Positions 17,985 through 26,211 of a DNA stretch of 64,000 nt are shown piece by piece. The position numbers were made by a program, and so were the translations under genes. The notes beneath the pieces were generated by a model. That model did no database searches. It saw only the letters and a program-made list of their open reading frames with translations, and was not told the DNA's origin. The first letter of the stretch is position 1. Each line of letters begins with the position of its first letter. Source of the stretch: Streptomyces sp. Alt3 (lineage in GTDB: Bacteria > Actinomycetota > Actinomycetes > Streptomycetales > Streptomycetaceae); contig NZ_CP120983.1 of the NCBI RefSeq assembly GCF_030719215.1, forward strand, positions 682,001 to 746,000, in the 5' to 3' direction.

Positions 17985-19997
17985 TCAGCGCTCGACGACG
18001 ACGGCCGTCTCCAGCGCGGGCACGGTGAGCAGCGCCGACACGTCCTGCCCGCGGAGCAGTTCACGGCCGAGGGCAGGCACGTCGACGTCATGGGTCGTGT
18101 GGTTGATGACGAAGAGGAAGCTGCTGCCGTCGTCGCCGTGCCGGCGTACGGCTTCCACGCCCTGCGGCAGGCCGGCGACGGCCGGCGTCACGCCCGCCTC
18201 GGCGAGGAGGGCGTCGACGACGCCTGCGACCCCGTCGTCGTCGGGGCGGGTCGCGACGTACCAGGCGTGGCCGCGGCCGGCGCTGTTGCGGGTGACGGCA
18301 GGGAGTCCGGCGAGAGGGCCGTCGGCCCAGGTGCGTACCGCCTCGGCCCCTTCGAGGTGGGTCTTCTCGCTCCACAGATCGGCCCGCGTGCCGTCGTCCA
18401 GGGTGAGCACCTCGTCCTCCTGGAGCGGATGGAACTCCTCGGAGCGCACGCCGAGCAGCTCACGGAAGGCGCCGGGGTAGCCGCCGAGCCGCACATGGTC
18501 GTGCTCGTCCACGATGCCGCTGAAGAAGGTGATGAGGACACTGGCCCCGGCGTGCGCGGCCTCGGCGACACGTGCGGCGTCCTGGTCGTCGACGGTGTAC
18601 AGGGTGGGGACGACCAGAGCCCGGTAGCCGGCGAGATCCGCCTTGGGGGACACGATGTCGACGGTGATCCCCCGCAGCCACAGTGCGCGGTACCAGCGCA
18701 TCACCTCGTCCAGGTAGCCGAGGGCCTGGGTGGGGTGGCCCTCCATCTCGGAGGCCCACCAGGAGGGGTAGTCGAAGACGAGGGCGATCTCCGCGGTGAC
18801 CCGGCTCCCCCGGACCGGCGCCAGGGCCCGGAGCCGCCGGCCCAGCTCCACGGTGTTGCGCCATACGTCGGAGTCGCGTCCGGCGTGCGGGAGCATGGCC
18901 GAGTGGTACTTCTCGGCTCCCGCCGCGGACTGCCGCCACTGGAAGAACATCACGGCGTCGGCGCCCCGTGCCACGTGGGTGAGCGAGTTGCGCACCATCT
19001 GACCGGTGCGCTTGGAGCCGTTGCGGGGCTGCCAGTTGACCGCCGACGTGGAGTGTTCCATCAGCATCCACGGTGCCCCTCCCGCGACGCCGCGGCTGAG
19101 GTCGGCGCTGAACGCGAGGCCGATATGCGCCTCGGGGTCGCGGGAGACGAGGTAGTGGTCGTTGGCCACCACGTCCATGTCGCCGGACCAGGAGAAGTAG
19201 TCCACCCACTTGTTGGCGGTGGTCATCATGAAGTTCGTCGTCGTCGGCACGTGCGGGGTGATCTCGCGCAATACGTCCCGAAGGGCCCGGTAGTGGACGA
19301 GCTGCTCGTCGGAGGAGAAGCGTGCGAAGTCCAGCTGCTGCGTCGGGTTGACGAACGTGGGGGCGGCTCTCGGCGGCAGGATCTCCTCGAAGGAGTCGTA
19401 GCGCTGGGCCCAGAAGGCCGTTGCCCAAGCGGTGTTGAGAGCCTGGACGGTGCCGTAGCGACTGCGGAGCCATCCGCGGAACGCTTCGGCGGAGGCGTCC
19501 GAGAAGTCGTGCGGCACATGGCATCCGAGCTCGTTGTCGACGTGCCACACGGCCAGTGCGGGATGGTCCCCGTAGCGCTCGGCCATCCGGCGGGTCATAC
19601 GGCAGGCGTAGTCGCGGAACACAGGCGAGGAGACCGCGTAGGACTGCCTGGAGCCCTGGTGGAGGACGGTGCCGTCGGCGAGTTCGGGCAGGATCTCCGG
19701 GTGCTTGCGCGTCAGCCACGGGGGCGGCGACGCCGTGGCGGTGGCCAGGGCGACCCCTATGCCCGCCGCGTGCAACCGGTCGAGCACCGCGTCCAGCCAA
19801 CCGAAATCGAACTCGCCTTCACGCGGCTCCAGTTGCGCCCAGGAGAAGATGGCGACGCTGACGAGGCCGACGCCGGCCTCCCGCATCAGCTCCACGTCCT
19901 CCAGCTGGACGTCCACCGGCCACTGCTCGGGGTTGTAGTCGCCCCCGTAGGCGATCCCGGCGGTGCGCAGCGGCCAGGCGCGGTTTTCGGTCGTCAT
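17985..19997 (-). CDS. GH42 beta-galactosidase
   Basis: Cytoplasmic beta-galactosidase of glycoside hydrolase family 42, 670 residues. The N-terminus GIAYGGDYNPEQWP is a GH42 signature. The acid/base Glu is in WHVDNELGCH and the nucleophile Glu lies in WMLMEHSTSAVNWQPRN. The catalytic barrel is followed by the trimerisation domain (about 400-600) and a small beta C-terminal domain (FVINHTTHDVDVP). No signal peptide. ATG 19997 has AGGAGG about ten bases upstream; the open frame to 20129 reads across an operator-like site. Divergent from a LacI-family gene, with two strong palindromes between, so it is most likely induced by a galactoside. Confidence 0.93.
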   Translation of the reverse strand: MTTENRAWPLRTAGIAYGGDYNPEQWPVDVQLEDVELMREAGVGLVSVAIFSWAQLEPREGEFDFGWLDAVLDRLHAAGIGVALATATASPPPWLTRKHPEILPELADGTVLHQGSRQSYAVSSPVFRDYACRMTRRMAERYGDHPALAVWHVDNELGCHVPHDFSDASAEAFRGWLRSRYGTVQALNTAWATAFWAQRYDSFEEILPPRAAPTFVNPTQQLDFARFSSDEQLVHYRALRDVLREITPHVPTTTNFMMTTANKWVDYFSWSGDMDVVANDHYLVSRDPEAHIGLAFSADLSRGVAGGAPWMLMEHSTSAVNWQPRNGSKRTGQMVRNSLTHVARGADAVMFFQWRQSAAGAEKYHSAMLPHAGRDSDVWRNTVELGRRLRALAPVRGSRVTAEIALVFDYPSWWASEMEGHPTQALGYLDEVMRWYRALWLRGITVDIVSPKADLAGYRALVVPTLYTVDDQDAARVAEAAHAGASVLITFFSGIVDEHDHVRLGGYPGAFRELLGVRSEEFHPLQEDEVLTLDDGTRADLWSEKTHLEGAEAVRTWADGPLAGLPAVTRNSAGRGHAWYVATRPDDDGVAGVVDALLAEAGVTPAVAGLPQGVEAVRRHGDDGSSFLFVINHTTHDVDVPALGRELLRGQDVSALLTVPALETAVVVER

Positions 19998-20115
19998 TGC
20001 GGTCCATCCTCCTGTGGGCAGCCGGGATCGCCTTCCCGTGCCTGGTGGTGTGCCGTGCGGCGGGCTCGCCGGCGCACGGGAGATCTGCTCGGCGCGCCGG
20101 TTCGGAGGCTGCGGA

Positions 20116-20129
20116 TTGCAACGTTTCAA
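20116..20129. promoter_or_regulatory. LacI-type operator upstream of beta-galactosidase
   Basis: TTGCAACGTTTCAA: a 14-bp dyad with central ACGT and one mismatched pair, matching the common LacI/GalR-family operator form TTGAAACGTTTCAA. It lies 119 bases before the galactosidase ATG. Confidence 0.65.
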
Positions 20130-20210
20130 CCGAGCTCGTCATGGATCTCACGACGCTGTCTCCGTCGACCGGCCACCGGACTTCCGCGTGGAGAAGGAGC
20201 CTAGGCACCA

Positions 20211-20232
20211 CGGATGTTGACGTCAACATCCG
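20211..20232. promoter_or_regulatory. Perfect 22-bp palindrome in the GH42/lacI gap
   Basis: Fully symmetric 22-bp dyad whose core is ATGTTGACGTCAACAT. It lies between the divergent beta-galactosidase and LacI-family genes, about 95 bases from the other operator-like site. Its length, central CG and position are as expected for the main operator of the adjacent LacI protein. Confidence 0.75.
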
Positions 20233-20401
20233 CGCGCACGGGGACGCACAGGGCTTCGGAATCCCCCTCTCTCTTGCGCAAACCCGGAAGAAATCCCGCT
20301 CCGGCGGGCGGACTTCACCCCGGACACACTTCCGGGGACACCCGCTCGCATACCCTGGCGGGGATCACGTACGACTCGGTGGAAGGCGCCCGGAGGGAGC
20401 C

Positions 20402-21478
20402 GTGGAAGGCGTGCCGGCGGAATCCGGGCAGCCTCGTCAGCGACGGCGCGAGGCGTCGATCGACGACGTGGCACGGCGGGCCGGAGTCTCGGGCCAGACG
20501 GTCTCCCGCGTCGCCAACGGCCGCGACAACGTGGGGGCCGCGACCCGCGAGCGCGTACTGACGGCCATGAAAGAGCTGGGCTACCGGCCCAACAGCGCCG
20601 CCCGCGCCCTGAGATCGGGACAGTTCCGCAGCATCGGGGTGATCGTCTTCACCATGGCCTCCTACGGGAATCTGCGCACCCTGGAGGCCGTCGCCGCCGC
20701 GGCCGCCGAGCGGCGTTACACGATCACGCTGATGCCGCTGACGCGTCCCACCCACGCCGATGTGAGCGACGCCCTCGACCGGCTGGGGGAGCAGGCCGTC
20801 GACGGAGTCGTCGTGCTCATCGAATCGAACCTGACCGGGACGGCCGAGGCCCAGCTGCACAGGGGGGCTCCCGTCGTCGTGGTGGACTCCCGGGCGGCCG
20901 GCCGGTCCGCGGTGGTGGACACCGACCAGTTCATGGGGGCGCGTCTGGCGACCGAGCATCTCCTGGAACTGGGCCACGACACCGTCCGGCACGTCGCCGG
21001 TCCCCGTGACTCCTACTCCGCCGGCCTGCGCCTGCGGGGCTGGCGCGAGACCTTGCTCGCCCACGGCCGGCCGGTGCCCGAGCCTGTCCACGGCGACTGG
21101 TACTCCGACTCCGGGTACGACGCCGGGCGACGGTTCGCCGCCGATCCCGAGCTGTCGGCCGTCTTCGCCGCGAACGACCAGATGGCCCTGGGGGTGCTGA
21201 GGGCCCTGTCGGAGGCTCACCGGCGCGTTCCGGAGGACGTGAGCGTCGTCGGATTCGACGACATGCCCGAAGCCAGGAATTTCATCCCTCCGCTGACGAC
21301 CGTCCACCAGGACTTCGCCGCAGTCGGCAGAACGGCCGTGGACGCGCTCGTCCAGGAGATCGAGGGCGGACGAACCGCCGAATCCACGGAGATCGCGCCC
21401 CGGCTCATGGTCCGGGGCAGTACGGGCAGGCCCTCCGGGCACCGGCAGGAGACCTCCGGGCCGGTGCCCGGAGGGTGA
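20402..21478 (+). CDS. LacI/GalR family transcriptional regulator
   Basis: 358-residue repressor. The N-terminal HTH (about 19-65) reads ASIDDVARRAGVSGQTVSRVAN followed by the hinge helix GYRPNSAARALRSG. The rest is the periplasmic-binding-protein-like ligand domain (IGVIVFTMASYGN, VVVDSRAAGRSAVVDTDQF, VFAANDQMALGVLRAL, VGFDDMPEARNFIPPLTTVHQDF). GTG 20402 has GGAGG five bases upstream; the longer open frame to 19997 crosses operator DNA and lacks family similarity. Divergent from GH42 beta-galactosidase, whose repressor it probably is. The ABC exporter gene downstream is convergent and need not be a target. Confidence 0.92.
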   Translation: MEGVPAESGQPRQRRREASIDDVARRAGVSGQTVSRVANGRDNVGAATRERVLTAMKELGYRPNSAARALRSGQFRSIGVIVFTMASYGNLRTLEAVAAAAAERRYTITLMPLTRPTHADVSDALDRLGEQAVDGVVVLIESNLTGTAEAQLHRGAPVVVVDSRAAGRSAVVDTDQFMGARLATEHLLELGHDTVRHVAGPRDSYSAGLRLRGWRETLLAHGRPVPEPVHGDWYSDSGYDAGRRFAADPELSAVFAANDQMALGVLRALSEAHRRVPEDVSVVGFDDMPEARNFIPPLTTVHQDFAAVGRTAVDALVQEIEGGRTAESTEIAPRLMVRGSTGRPSGHRQETSGPVPGG

Positions 21479-21568
21479 GCGGGTGTCCGCGGACGCACCG
21501 GACGCCGCACACCCGCCGTTCCACCGGTGGGCCCTGCCGTCAGCAGCCTCCGAAAGCCGCCGCCCGCA

Positions 21569-23368
21569 TCACCTCGGGTGGGCGGGCTGCAGCCCCGCGT
21601 ACACACCGCCGGTGCCCAGCAGTTCCTCGTGGGTGCCCACCTCGGCGATCCTGCCTCCCTGCATGGCCACGATGCGGTCGGCCCCCTGGATCGTGGAGAG
21701 CCGGTGGGCTACGACGAAGACGGTCCGGCCGTGCACCAGCCGTGTGAGGGCCTCCTGCACGAGGGCCTCGGAACGGTTGTCCAGCGCGGAGGTCGCCTCG
21801 TCGAGCACCAGCACCCTCGGGTCACGGATCAGTGCCCTCGCGATGGCGAGGCGCTGCTTCTGACCGCCCGACAGTTGTGCGCCGTGCTCCCCGATGACCG
21901 TGTCCAGGCCACGCGGCAGACGGTCCACGAATTCGAGCGCGTTGGCGTCCCGGAGGGCTCGCATGAGCGTCTCCTCGTCCGTGTCGCCCATGCCGTAGGT
22001 GACGTTGTCACGGATGCTGCCCTCGAAGAGGATCGACTCCTGGGGCACCACCGACAGGAAGCGGCGATAGGTCCGGAGATCGAGCCCGGCCATGTCGGTC
22101 CCGTCCAGCAGGATGCGGCCCGAGGTGGGCCTGATGAATCCGATGAGCAGATTGAGGACCGTGGACTTGCCGGCACCGGACGCGCCGACGAGTGCGATGG
22201 TCTCCCCCGGCCGCGCGGAGAGGGTGAACCCGTCGACCGCCGACTTCCCGTCCTCCTCGTAGGCGAATCCGACGCCCTCGAAGTCGATGCGGCCGACGAC
22301 GCTCTCCACCCGGGCCTTGCCGGCGTTGTTCTCCAGGTCGGGTGCCTGCAGCACCTCGCCTGCCGAACGTACGGACTCCAGGCCCTTGGTGAGGATCGGC
22401 GCCAGACCGAGCAGCGTCGTCACGGAGCCGGTCAGCACGGTGAAGAAGGAGCTGAGCATCACCACGTCCCCCGGGGTGATGGCCATCCACCCGTGGTACG
22501 CCACCAGCGCGGAGCCCGTCAGGCACAGCACACCGAGCGTGTTGAGGATGACCCAGGCCAGCGACGCGAAACGGCCGTTGATCGTGTCGAGGCGCATCCC
22601 GGCCGCGAACACCTGCCGCAGCGAGCCGTCCACCCGGCCGAGCGCCGTCCGTTCCAGGCCGTGGGCGCGGGTGATGGGAATGAGAGTGGTCATCTCGCCC
22701 ACACGGGAGGAGAGTTGTTCGACCTCACGGCGGAAGGACTCGTTGTGGCTGCGCAGCCGGCCACGCAGTTTCATCACGAGGAAGCCGGAGGCGGGGACGA
22801 CGACGAGGAAGACGGGAAGGAACTCGGGCACGCGTACGCCGATGACGACGAGCCCGCCGATCAGCGTGACGACCGCGCCGAGCCCCATGTCGGAACTCTG
22901 CTGGACCATCTGTTCCACAGCTTCGACGTCGCGCACCACCTTGGCCTGCAGCACGCTCGAACTCACCCGTGAGTGATAGCCGATGGACAGTTGCTGCATC
23001 CGGCGGCAGAGGGCCGAGCGCAGCGTGATGCCCATGCGCCGGATGCTGCCGGCGAGGCACCGTACGTACCACTGGTGGAGCGGGTAGTTGATCACGAGGA
23101 TGAACAGCAGGACGCCGCTCGCCTTCCAGATCCCCGATTCGGGACCGTGCTGGACGACCACGTCGAGGACGGTGGCGGTGATCAGGGGCAGCAGCCAGAT
23201 GGGGCTGTGCTTCACGACGAAGATGGCGACCGCCAGGGCCAGCCGGCCACGGTCGGGGTGGAAGAGGTGGCCGAGCGTGCGGACCGGGTTCTCGCCGCGG
23301 TAGCGGTGATCGAGGTGGTCAAAGGGTGCCAGGGGTTCGGCGGAGAGCGGTGAAAGCGCTTTCTTCAT
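21569..23368 (-). CDS. ABC transporter, fused permease and ATPase
   Basis: 599-residue half-transporter of the exporter type. An N-terminal six-helix membrane domain (about 60-330) is followed by an ATPase domain with Walker A LVGASGAGKSTVLNLL, Q-loop region SVVPQESILFEGS, signature LSGGQKQRLAIARAL, Walker B VLVLDEATSALD and the switch His in VFVVAHRLSTI. It would act as a homodimer, or with a partner not encoded here. ATG 23368 gives the natural N-terminus MKKALSPLSAEP; the ribosome-binding site is weak. Codons 2-6 contain the 12-bp perfect palindrome GAAAGCGCTTTC, an operator-like sequence inside the gene start. Confidence 0.9.
   Translation of the reverse strand: MKKALSPLSAEPLAPFDHLDHRYRGENPVRTLGHLFHPDRGRLALAVAIFVVKHSPIWLLPLITATVLDVVVQHGPESGIWKASGVLLFILVINYPLHQWYVRCLAGSIRRMGITLRSALCRRMQQLSIGYHSRVSSSVLQAKVVRDVEAVEQMVQQSSDMGLGAVVTLIGGLVVIGVRVPEFLPVFLVVVPASGFLVMKLRGRLRSHNESFRREVEQLSSRVGEMTTLIPITRAHGLERTALGRVDGSLRQVFAAGMRLDTINGRFASLAWVILNTLGVLCLTGSALVAYHGWMAITPGDVVMLSSFFTVLTGSVTTLLGLAPILTKGLESVRSAGEVLQAPDLENNAGKARVESVVGRIDFEGVGFAYEEDGKSAVDGFTLSARPGETIALVGASGAGKSTVLNLLIGFIRPTSGRILLDGTDMAGLDLRTYRRFLSVVPQESILFEGSIRDNVTYGMGDTDEETLMRALRDANALEFVDRLPRGLDTVIGEHGAQLSGGQKQRLAIARALIRDPRVLVLDEATSALDNRSEALVQEALTRLVHGRTVFVVAHRLSTIQGADRIVAMQGGRIAEVGTHEELLGTGGVYAGLQPAHPR
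23352..23363. promoter_or_regulatory. Operator-like palindrome in the first codons of the ABC gene
   Basis: GAAAGCGCTTTC is perfectly symmetric and matches the LacI/GalR-family operator core (cre-like). It overlaps codons 2-6 of the ABC transporter gene. It could be a roadblock operator or a chance result of Lys-Lys-Ala-Leu-Ser codons. Confidence 0.4.
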
Positions 23369-23553
23369 ACGGATATCCCATCTGCTCCCGCTTCCGCCGA
23401 CAACCCCCGTTCCACGGGAAGAGACACACCGGGCTCCGGCGAACGTCTCGCCGTGCCCGCCCGCGCCCTTCGGCGCCACAGCTTCCGGTGATTCACCCGA
23501 ACTCTTTCGAGGTGACGCTGCGTAATCCCGCGCGGACCGGGTAGCGGGCCGAG

Positions 23554-23856
23554 ATGTTCAGGTATAGGCGTGTACGAGTTCTGACCGTGCTGCTCGGTGG
23601 CTGGGTGGCACTGACCGCCGTGGAGCGATGGGCGGAAGGGGCACCGTGGCCGAGTGCGGTGCTGGGCGGGCTCCTGTGGTCCTGCGTGGTGGCCGGTGTC
23701 TGGTGGTTCGCCGAATGGACCCAGTCACCTCTGCGGACCACGCGCCGAGCGGCGGCAGAACGTGTCCCGACGGACGACGCGACGCCGGAACGGGCGGCGG
23801 ACACGAATGCTCCGGCCTCACGCAGCGCCGAATCCACCGCATCGTCACGGGGCTGA
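23554..23856 (+). CDS. Small membrane protein, unknown function
   Basis: 100 residues with a basic N-terminus (MFRYRRVRVL) and two hydrophobic stretches (VLTVLLGGWVALTAVERW; VLGGLLWSCVVAGVWWFAEW), then a hydrophilic Ala/Ser-rich tail. The pattern suggests a two-pass inner membrane protein with both ends inside. The ribosome-binding site is poor, and no family was recognised. A strong hairpin follows 26 bases after the stop, which supports it being a transcribed unit. The opposite-strand frames here are less plausible. Confidence 0.55.
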   Translation: MFRYRRVRVLTVLLGGWVALTAVERWAEGAPWPSAVLGGLLWSCVVAGVWWFAEWTQSPLRTTRRAAAERVPTDDATPERAADTNAPASRSAESTASSRG

Positions 23857-23882
23857 CCGCCCGTCACGCGTCGCGACAGACG

Positions 23883-23921
23883 TGACCGCCCGTGCGCCCG
23901 GGAGGGGCGCACGGGCGGTCA
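23883..23921. terminator. 17-bp-stem hairpin between convergent genes
   Basis: Perfect inverted repeat beginning TGACCGCCCGTGCGCCC (23883-23899), loop GGGAG, complement at 23905-23921. It lies between the small membrane protein gene and the leftward SRPBCC gene, acting as a shared bidirectional terminator. Confidence 0.85.
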
Positions 23922-23961
23922 TGTCTGCGGGGCCGTCCCCGGCAGATCGGACGAGCCGGGT

Positions 23962-24405
23962 TCAGATACCCCTTGGCCCGTCCCCCACCGCCGTGGACTC
24001 GGCAAGCTTCTGGAACTCGCCCAGGTCGTAGTTGGCCAGGGCCGAGTCGAGATTGGTCAGGGCGCCGAGGTGCTCCACGAATCCGTGGGGGTCGTACTCG
24101 ATCTGCAGGGCGACGCGGCTGGAGGTGTCGTCGAGACGGTGGAAGGTGACGACGCCGGCGTGATGCACACCCTCGATGGTCTTCCAGGCGATCCGGTCCT
24201 GCGGGACGACCTCGGTGAGCTCCGCGACGAAGGCCTTGTCGGCGCCCGGCAGGGACAACTGCCAGGAGAACCTGCGCTCGTCCATCGGGTCCACGCGTCG
24301 CACGTGGCTGAGGAACTTCGGCCACTGCGTCACGTCGCTCCACAGAGCCCAGGTGACGCTGACCGGCGCCTTGATGTCGACGGTTTCGACGAGGGAGGAG
24401 GACAT
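23962..24405 (-). CDS. SRPBCC (START-like / polyketide cyclase fold) protein
   Basis: 147-residue single-domain protein of the SRPBCC superfamily: an N-terminal SSLVETVDIKAPVSVTWALWSDVTQWPKF strand-helix unit, then antiparallel strands (RFSWQLSLPGADKAFVAELTEVVP, TSRVALQIEYDPHG) and a C-terminal helix LANYDLGEFQKLAES. Such proteins bind hydrophobic ligands; some act as cyclases, many are of unknown role. ATG 24405 has AAGGG nine bases upstream. It stands alone between convergent and same-strand neighbours, and no ligand can be inferred. Confidence 0.82.
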   Translation of the reverse strand: MSSSLVETVDIKAPVSVTWALWSDVTQWPKFLSHVRRVDPMDERRFSWQLSLPGADKAFVAELTEVVPQDRIAWKTIEGVHHAGVVTFHRLDDTSSRVALQIEYDPHGFVEHLGALTNLDSALANYDLGEFQKLAESTAVGDGPRGI

Positions 24406-24567
24406 GGAGAACAACCCTTCTTTGCTCGGTTACGCCTTGCGCTGCCGAGTACCCGATCGTCGGCCGCGCACGCATGCCCCTCCTCACACCGGCCCACGGG
24501 CCCGGTACGCGGCGGTGCGACCGGCCGGACCGGGCCGTATCCCACGGACGCCGGCGGCCGTCGCCGT

Positions 24568-25068
24568 TCACGAGGCGTCGAGCGCGGCACGCCAGACGGC
24601 GCTCTCCACGTAGTGGTTGTCGAACTTCTCGGCGGACCCGGCGATCTCCTTCGGATCCGCCTCCCCCCGCATGACCCGGCCGAGCAGACGCAGGTACGCG
24701 AAGCGGTCCATGCCGCGGTCGAACACGAACAGGACGTCCGCGGTGCGGCCGGGGGCGGCGGCGAAGGCGTGCGGGGTGTGCGGCGGGACCGCCAGGAAGT
24801 CCCCCTGTCCGAGGACGGCCACCTCCTCACCCACCAGCACCCGCAGGGCTCCGTCGAGCACGAAGAACAGCTCCGTCGCCCTGGTGTGGAAGTGAGCCGG
24901 TGCTCCCACCGCTCCCTCTGCGAAGGTCGAGCGGTAGCTCGTGAACCCTCCGTCGGCGTGACCGGCCTCGCCGAGCAGACGCATGGTGCTGCTCGGGTCG
25001 ACGCAGGTCTCCGCGTCGGCGTGACGGGTGAGGAGGGGGCGGAACGAGGTGGTCGTGTTCTCGGTCAT
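24568..25068 (-). CDS. Cupin-domain protein
   Basis: 166-residue protein with a single cupin fold. Cupin motif 1 is visible as AHFHTRATELFFVLDGALRVLVG (metal-ligand His pair and Glu) and motif 2 as GDFLAVPPHTPHAF. A C-terminal helical segment (FDRGMDRFAYLRLLGRVMRG, KFDNHYVES) is seen in quercetinase-like cupins. ATG 25068 gives the natural start MTENTTTSFRPLL. There is no clear ribosome-binding site, and TAGAGT lies eight bases upstream, so the mRNA may be leaderless. Divergent from the LamG-domain gene. Confidence 0.82.
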   Translation of the reverse strand: MTENTTTSFRPLLTRHADAETCVDPSSTMRLLGEAGHADGGFTSYRSTFAEGAVGAPAHFHTRATELFFVLDGALRVLVGEEVAVLGQGDFLAVPPHTPHAFAAAPGRTADVLFVFDRGMDRFAYLRLLGRVMRGEADPKEIAGSAEKFDNHYVESAVWRAALDAS

Positions 25069-25099
25069 GAACACGACTCTACGACCGTATATGCCCATC

Positions 25100-25130
25100 C
25101 CCAGGGCCATTTGGGCCTTGGAACCCTGGG
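25100..25130. promoter_or_regulatory. Inverted repeat in the cupin / LamG divergent gap
   Basis: CCCAGGG (25100-25106) and CCCTGGG (25124-25130) flank a 17-base spacer containing CCATTTGGGCCTTGG. It lies in the intergenic region where both divergent promoters must be, making it a candidate regulator site. No regulator gene is adjacent. Confidence 0.35.
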
Positions 25131-25352
25131 CCAATACAGGAGCGTGCCGACAGCGCTGCGCTCCGGCTCGCCCCTCTGGTCCCGTGCTCCGGCGCACTCC
25201 GCCCGCGCTGCGGACCCATGCGAGCGCCGGTTCCCGCACCGCCCTCGCCTCCTAGAGTGGGATGGTTGGCCGCCGCATCGCGCAGCGCCGCCCGGCAGGC
25301 CACGGGCCGGACCGGGTGGCAACGGCACGTTCCTGCCGCACGGAGGATTCAC

Positions 25353-26096
25353 ATGAGCGCCTACGACCGGACGATCCTCGCCGACGGCCCCGTACTGTTC
25401 CTGGGACTGGGAGGGGCAGGCACCGAGGTGTCCCCGGGCGGGCTGCCGGCCGAATACCACGGCTCCCCCGGGCACACCCACCTGCCCAACGGCGAACCGG
25501 CCACACTGTTCGACGGCACGAGCGGACAGTACGTCGAGGTCCCGGACAGCGAGGTCCTGTCCGTCTCCACCACGGGAGCCCTGACCATCGAGGCCTGGCT
25601 GCGACCGGACGCGCTGGTCTTCCCCCGCACCGAGGGCTCCGGGTACGTCCACTGGCTCGGCAAGCTCACCTACGCCACCGTCAACCAGTGCGAATGGGTG
25701 GCGCGCATCTACTCCGCGGGCAACACCGAGGGGCGCGCGAACCGTGTCTCCGGCTACGCCTTCAATCCGCCCGGCGGACTCGGCGCGGGTTCGTACTTCC
25801 AGGACCCCCTCCGCCCCGGCGAGTGGATGCATTACGCCCTCGTCATCACCACCGCGCCGGACGGTCCCGCCCAGCCGCCGGGCCGCACCAAGATCTACCG
25901 GGACGGGCGGCTGCGGGACACCGACGCACTGGCCGACTACGACATCGTCCCCGCGGACACCACATCGCCGCTTCGCATCGGCAGCGCGGCACTGCGTTCC
26001 TTCTTCCTGGGCGGGATCGGCAAGGTCGCCGTCTATCCACGGGAACTGCCGGCCGAACGCCTGGCTGAGCACCACGCGGTCATGACCTCGGGCTGA
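25353..26096 (+). CDS. Cytoplasmic LamG-like (concanavalin A fold) domain protein
   Basis: 247 residues forming a single LamG/concanavalin-like jelly roll: LFDGTSGQYVEVPDSEVLS, TIEAWLRPDAL, GEWMHYALVIT, TKIYRDGRL, IGSAALRSFFLGGIGKVAVYPRELPAERLAEHHAVM. The domain is usually found in secreted carbohydrate- or protein-binding proteins, but this one has no signal peptide or membrane segment (it starts MSAYDRTILADGPVLFLGLGG). ATG 25353 has GGAGG seven bases upstream. Its ligand and role are unknown. Confidence 0.8.
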   Translation: MSAYDRTILADGPVLFLGLGGAGTEVSPGGLPAEYHGSPGHTHLPNGEPATLFDGTSGQYVEVPDSEVLSVSTTGALTIEAWLRPDALVFPRTEGSGYVHWLGKLTYATVNQCEWVARIYSAGNTEGRANRVSGYAFNPPGGLGAGSYFQDPLRPGEWMHYALVITTAPDGPAQPPGRTKIYRDGRLRDTDALADYDIVPADTTSPLRIGSAALRSFFLGGIGKVAVYPRELPAERLAEHHAVMTSG

Positions 26097-26211
26097 CCAC
26101 GGCGGCCGGGCTGTCCGGAGCGGCCGGGAAACGGTTCGCGCCCCGGAACCCGAGTCCTTGGCTTCCATCGGAGCACTGTGGGTCGCAGACGCGACGCGAG
26201 GGGAGCCGGGG

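Noticed and set aside
18090..20204. 704-codon plus-strand frame opposite the beta-galactosidase
   Set aside because: Antisense shadow; the minus-strand frame has complete GH42 motifs.
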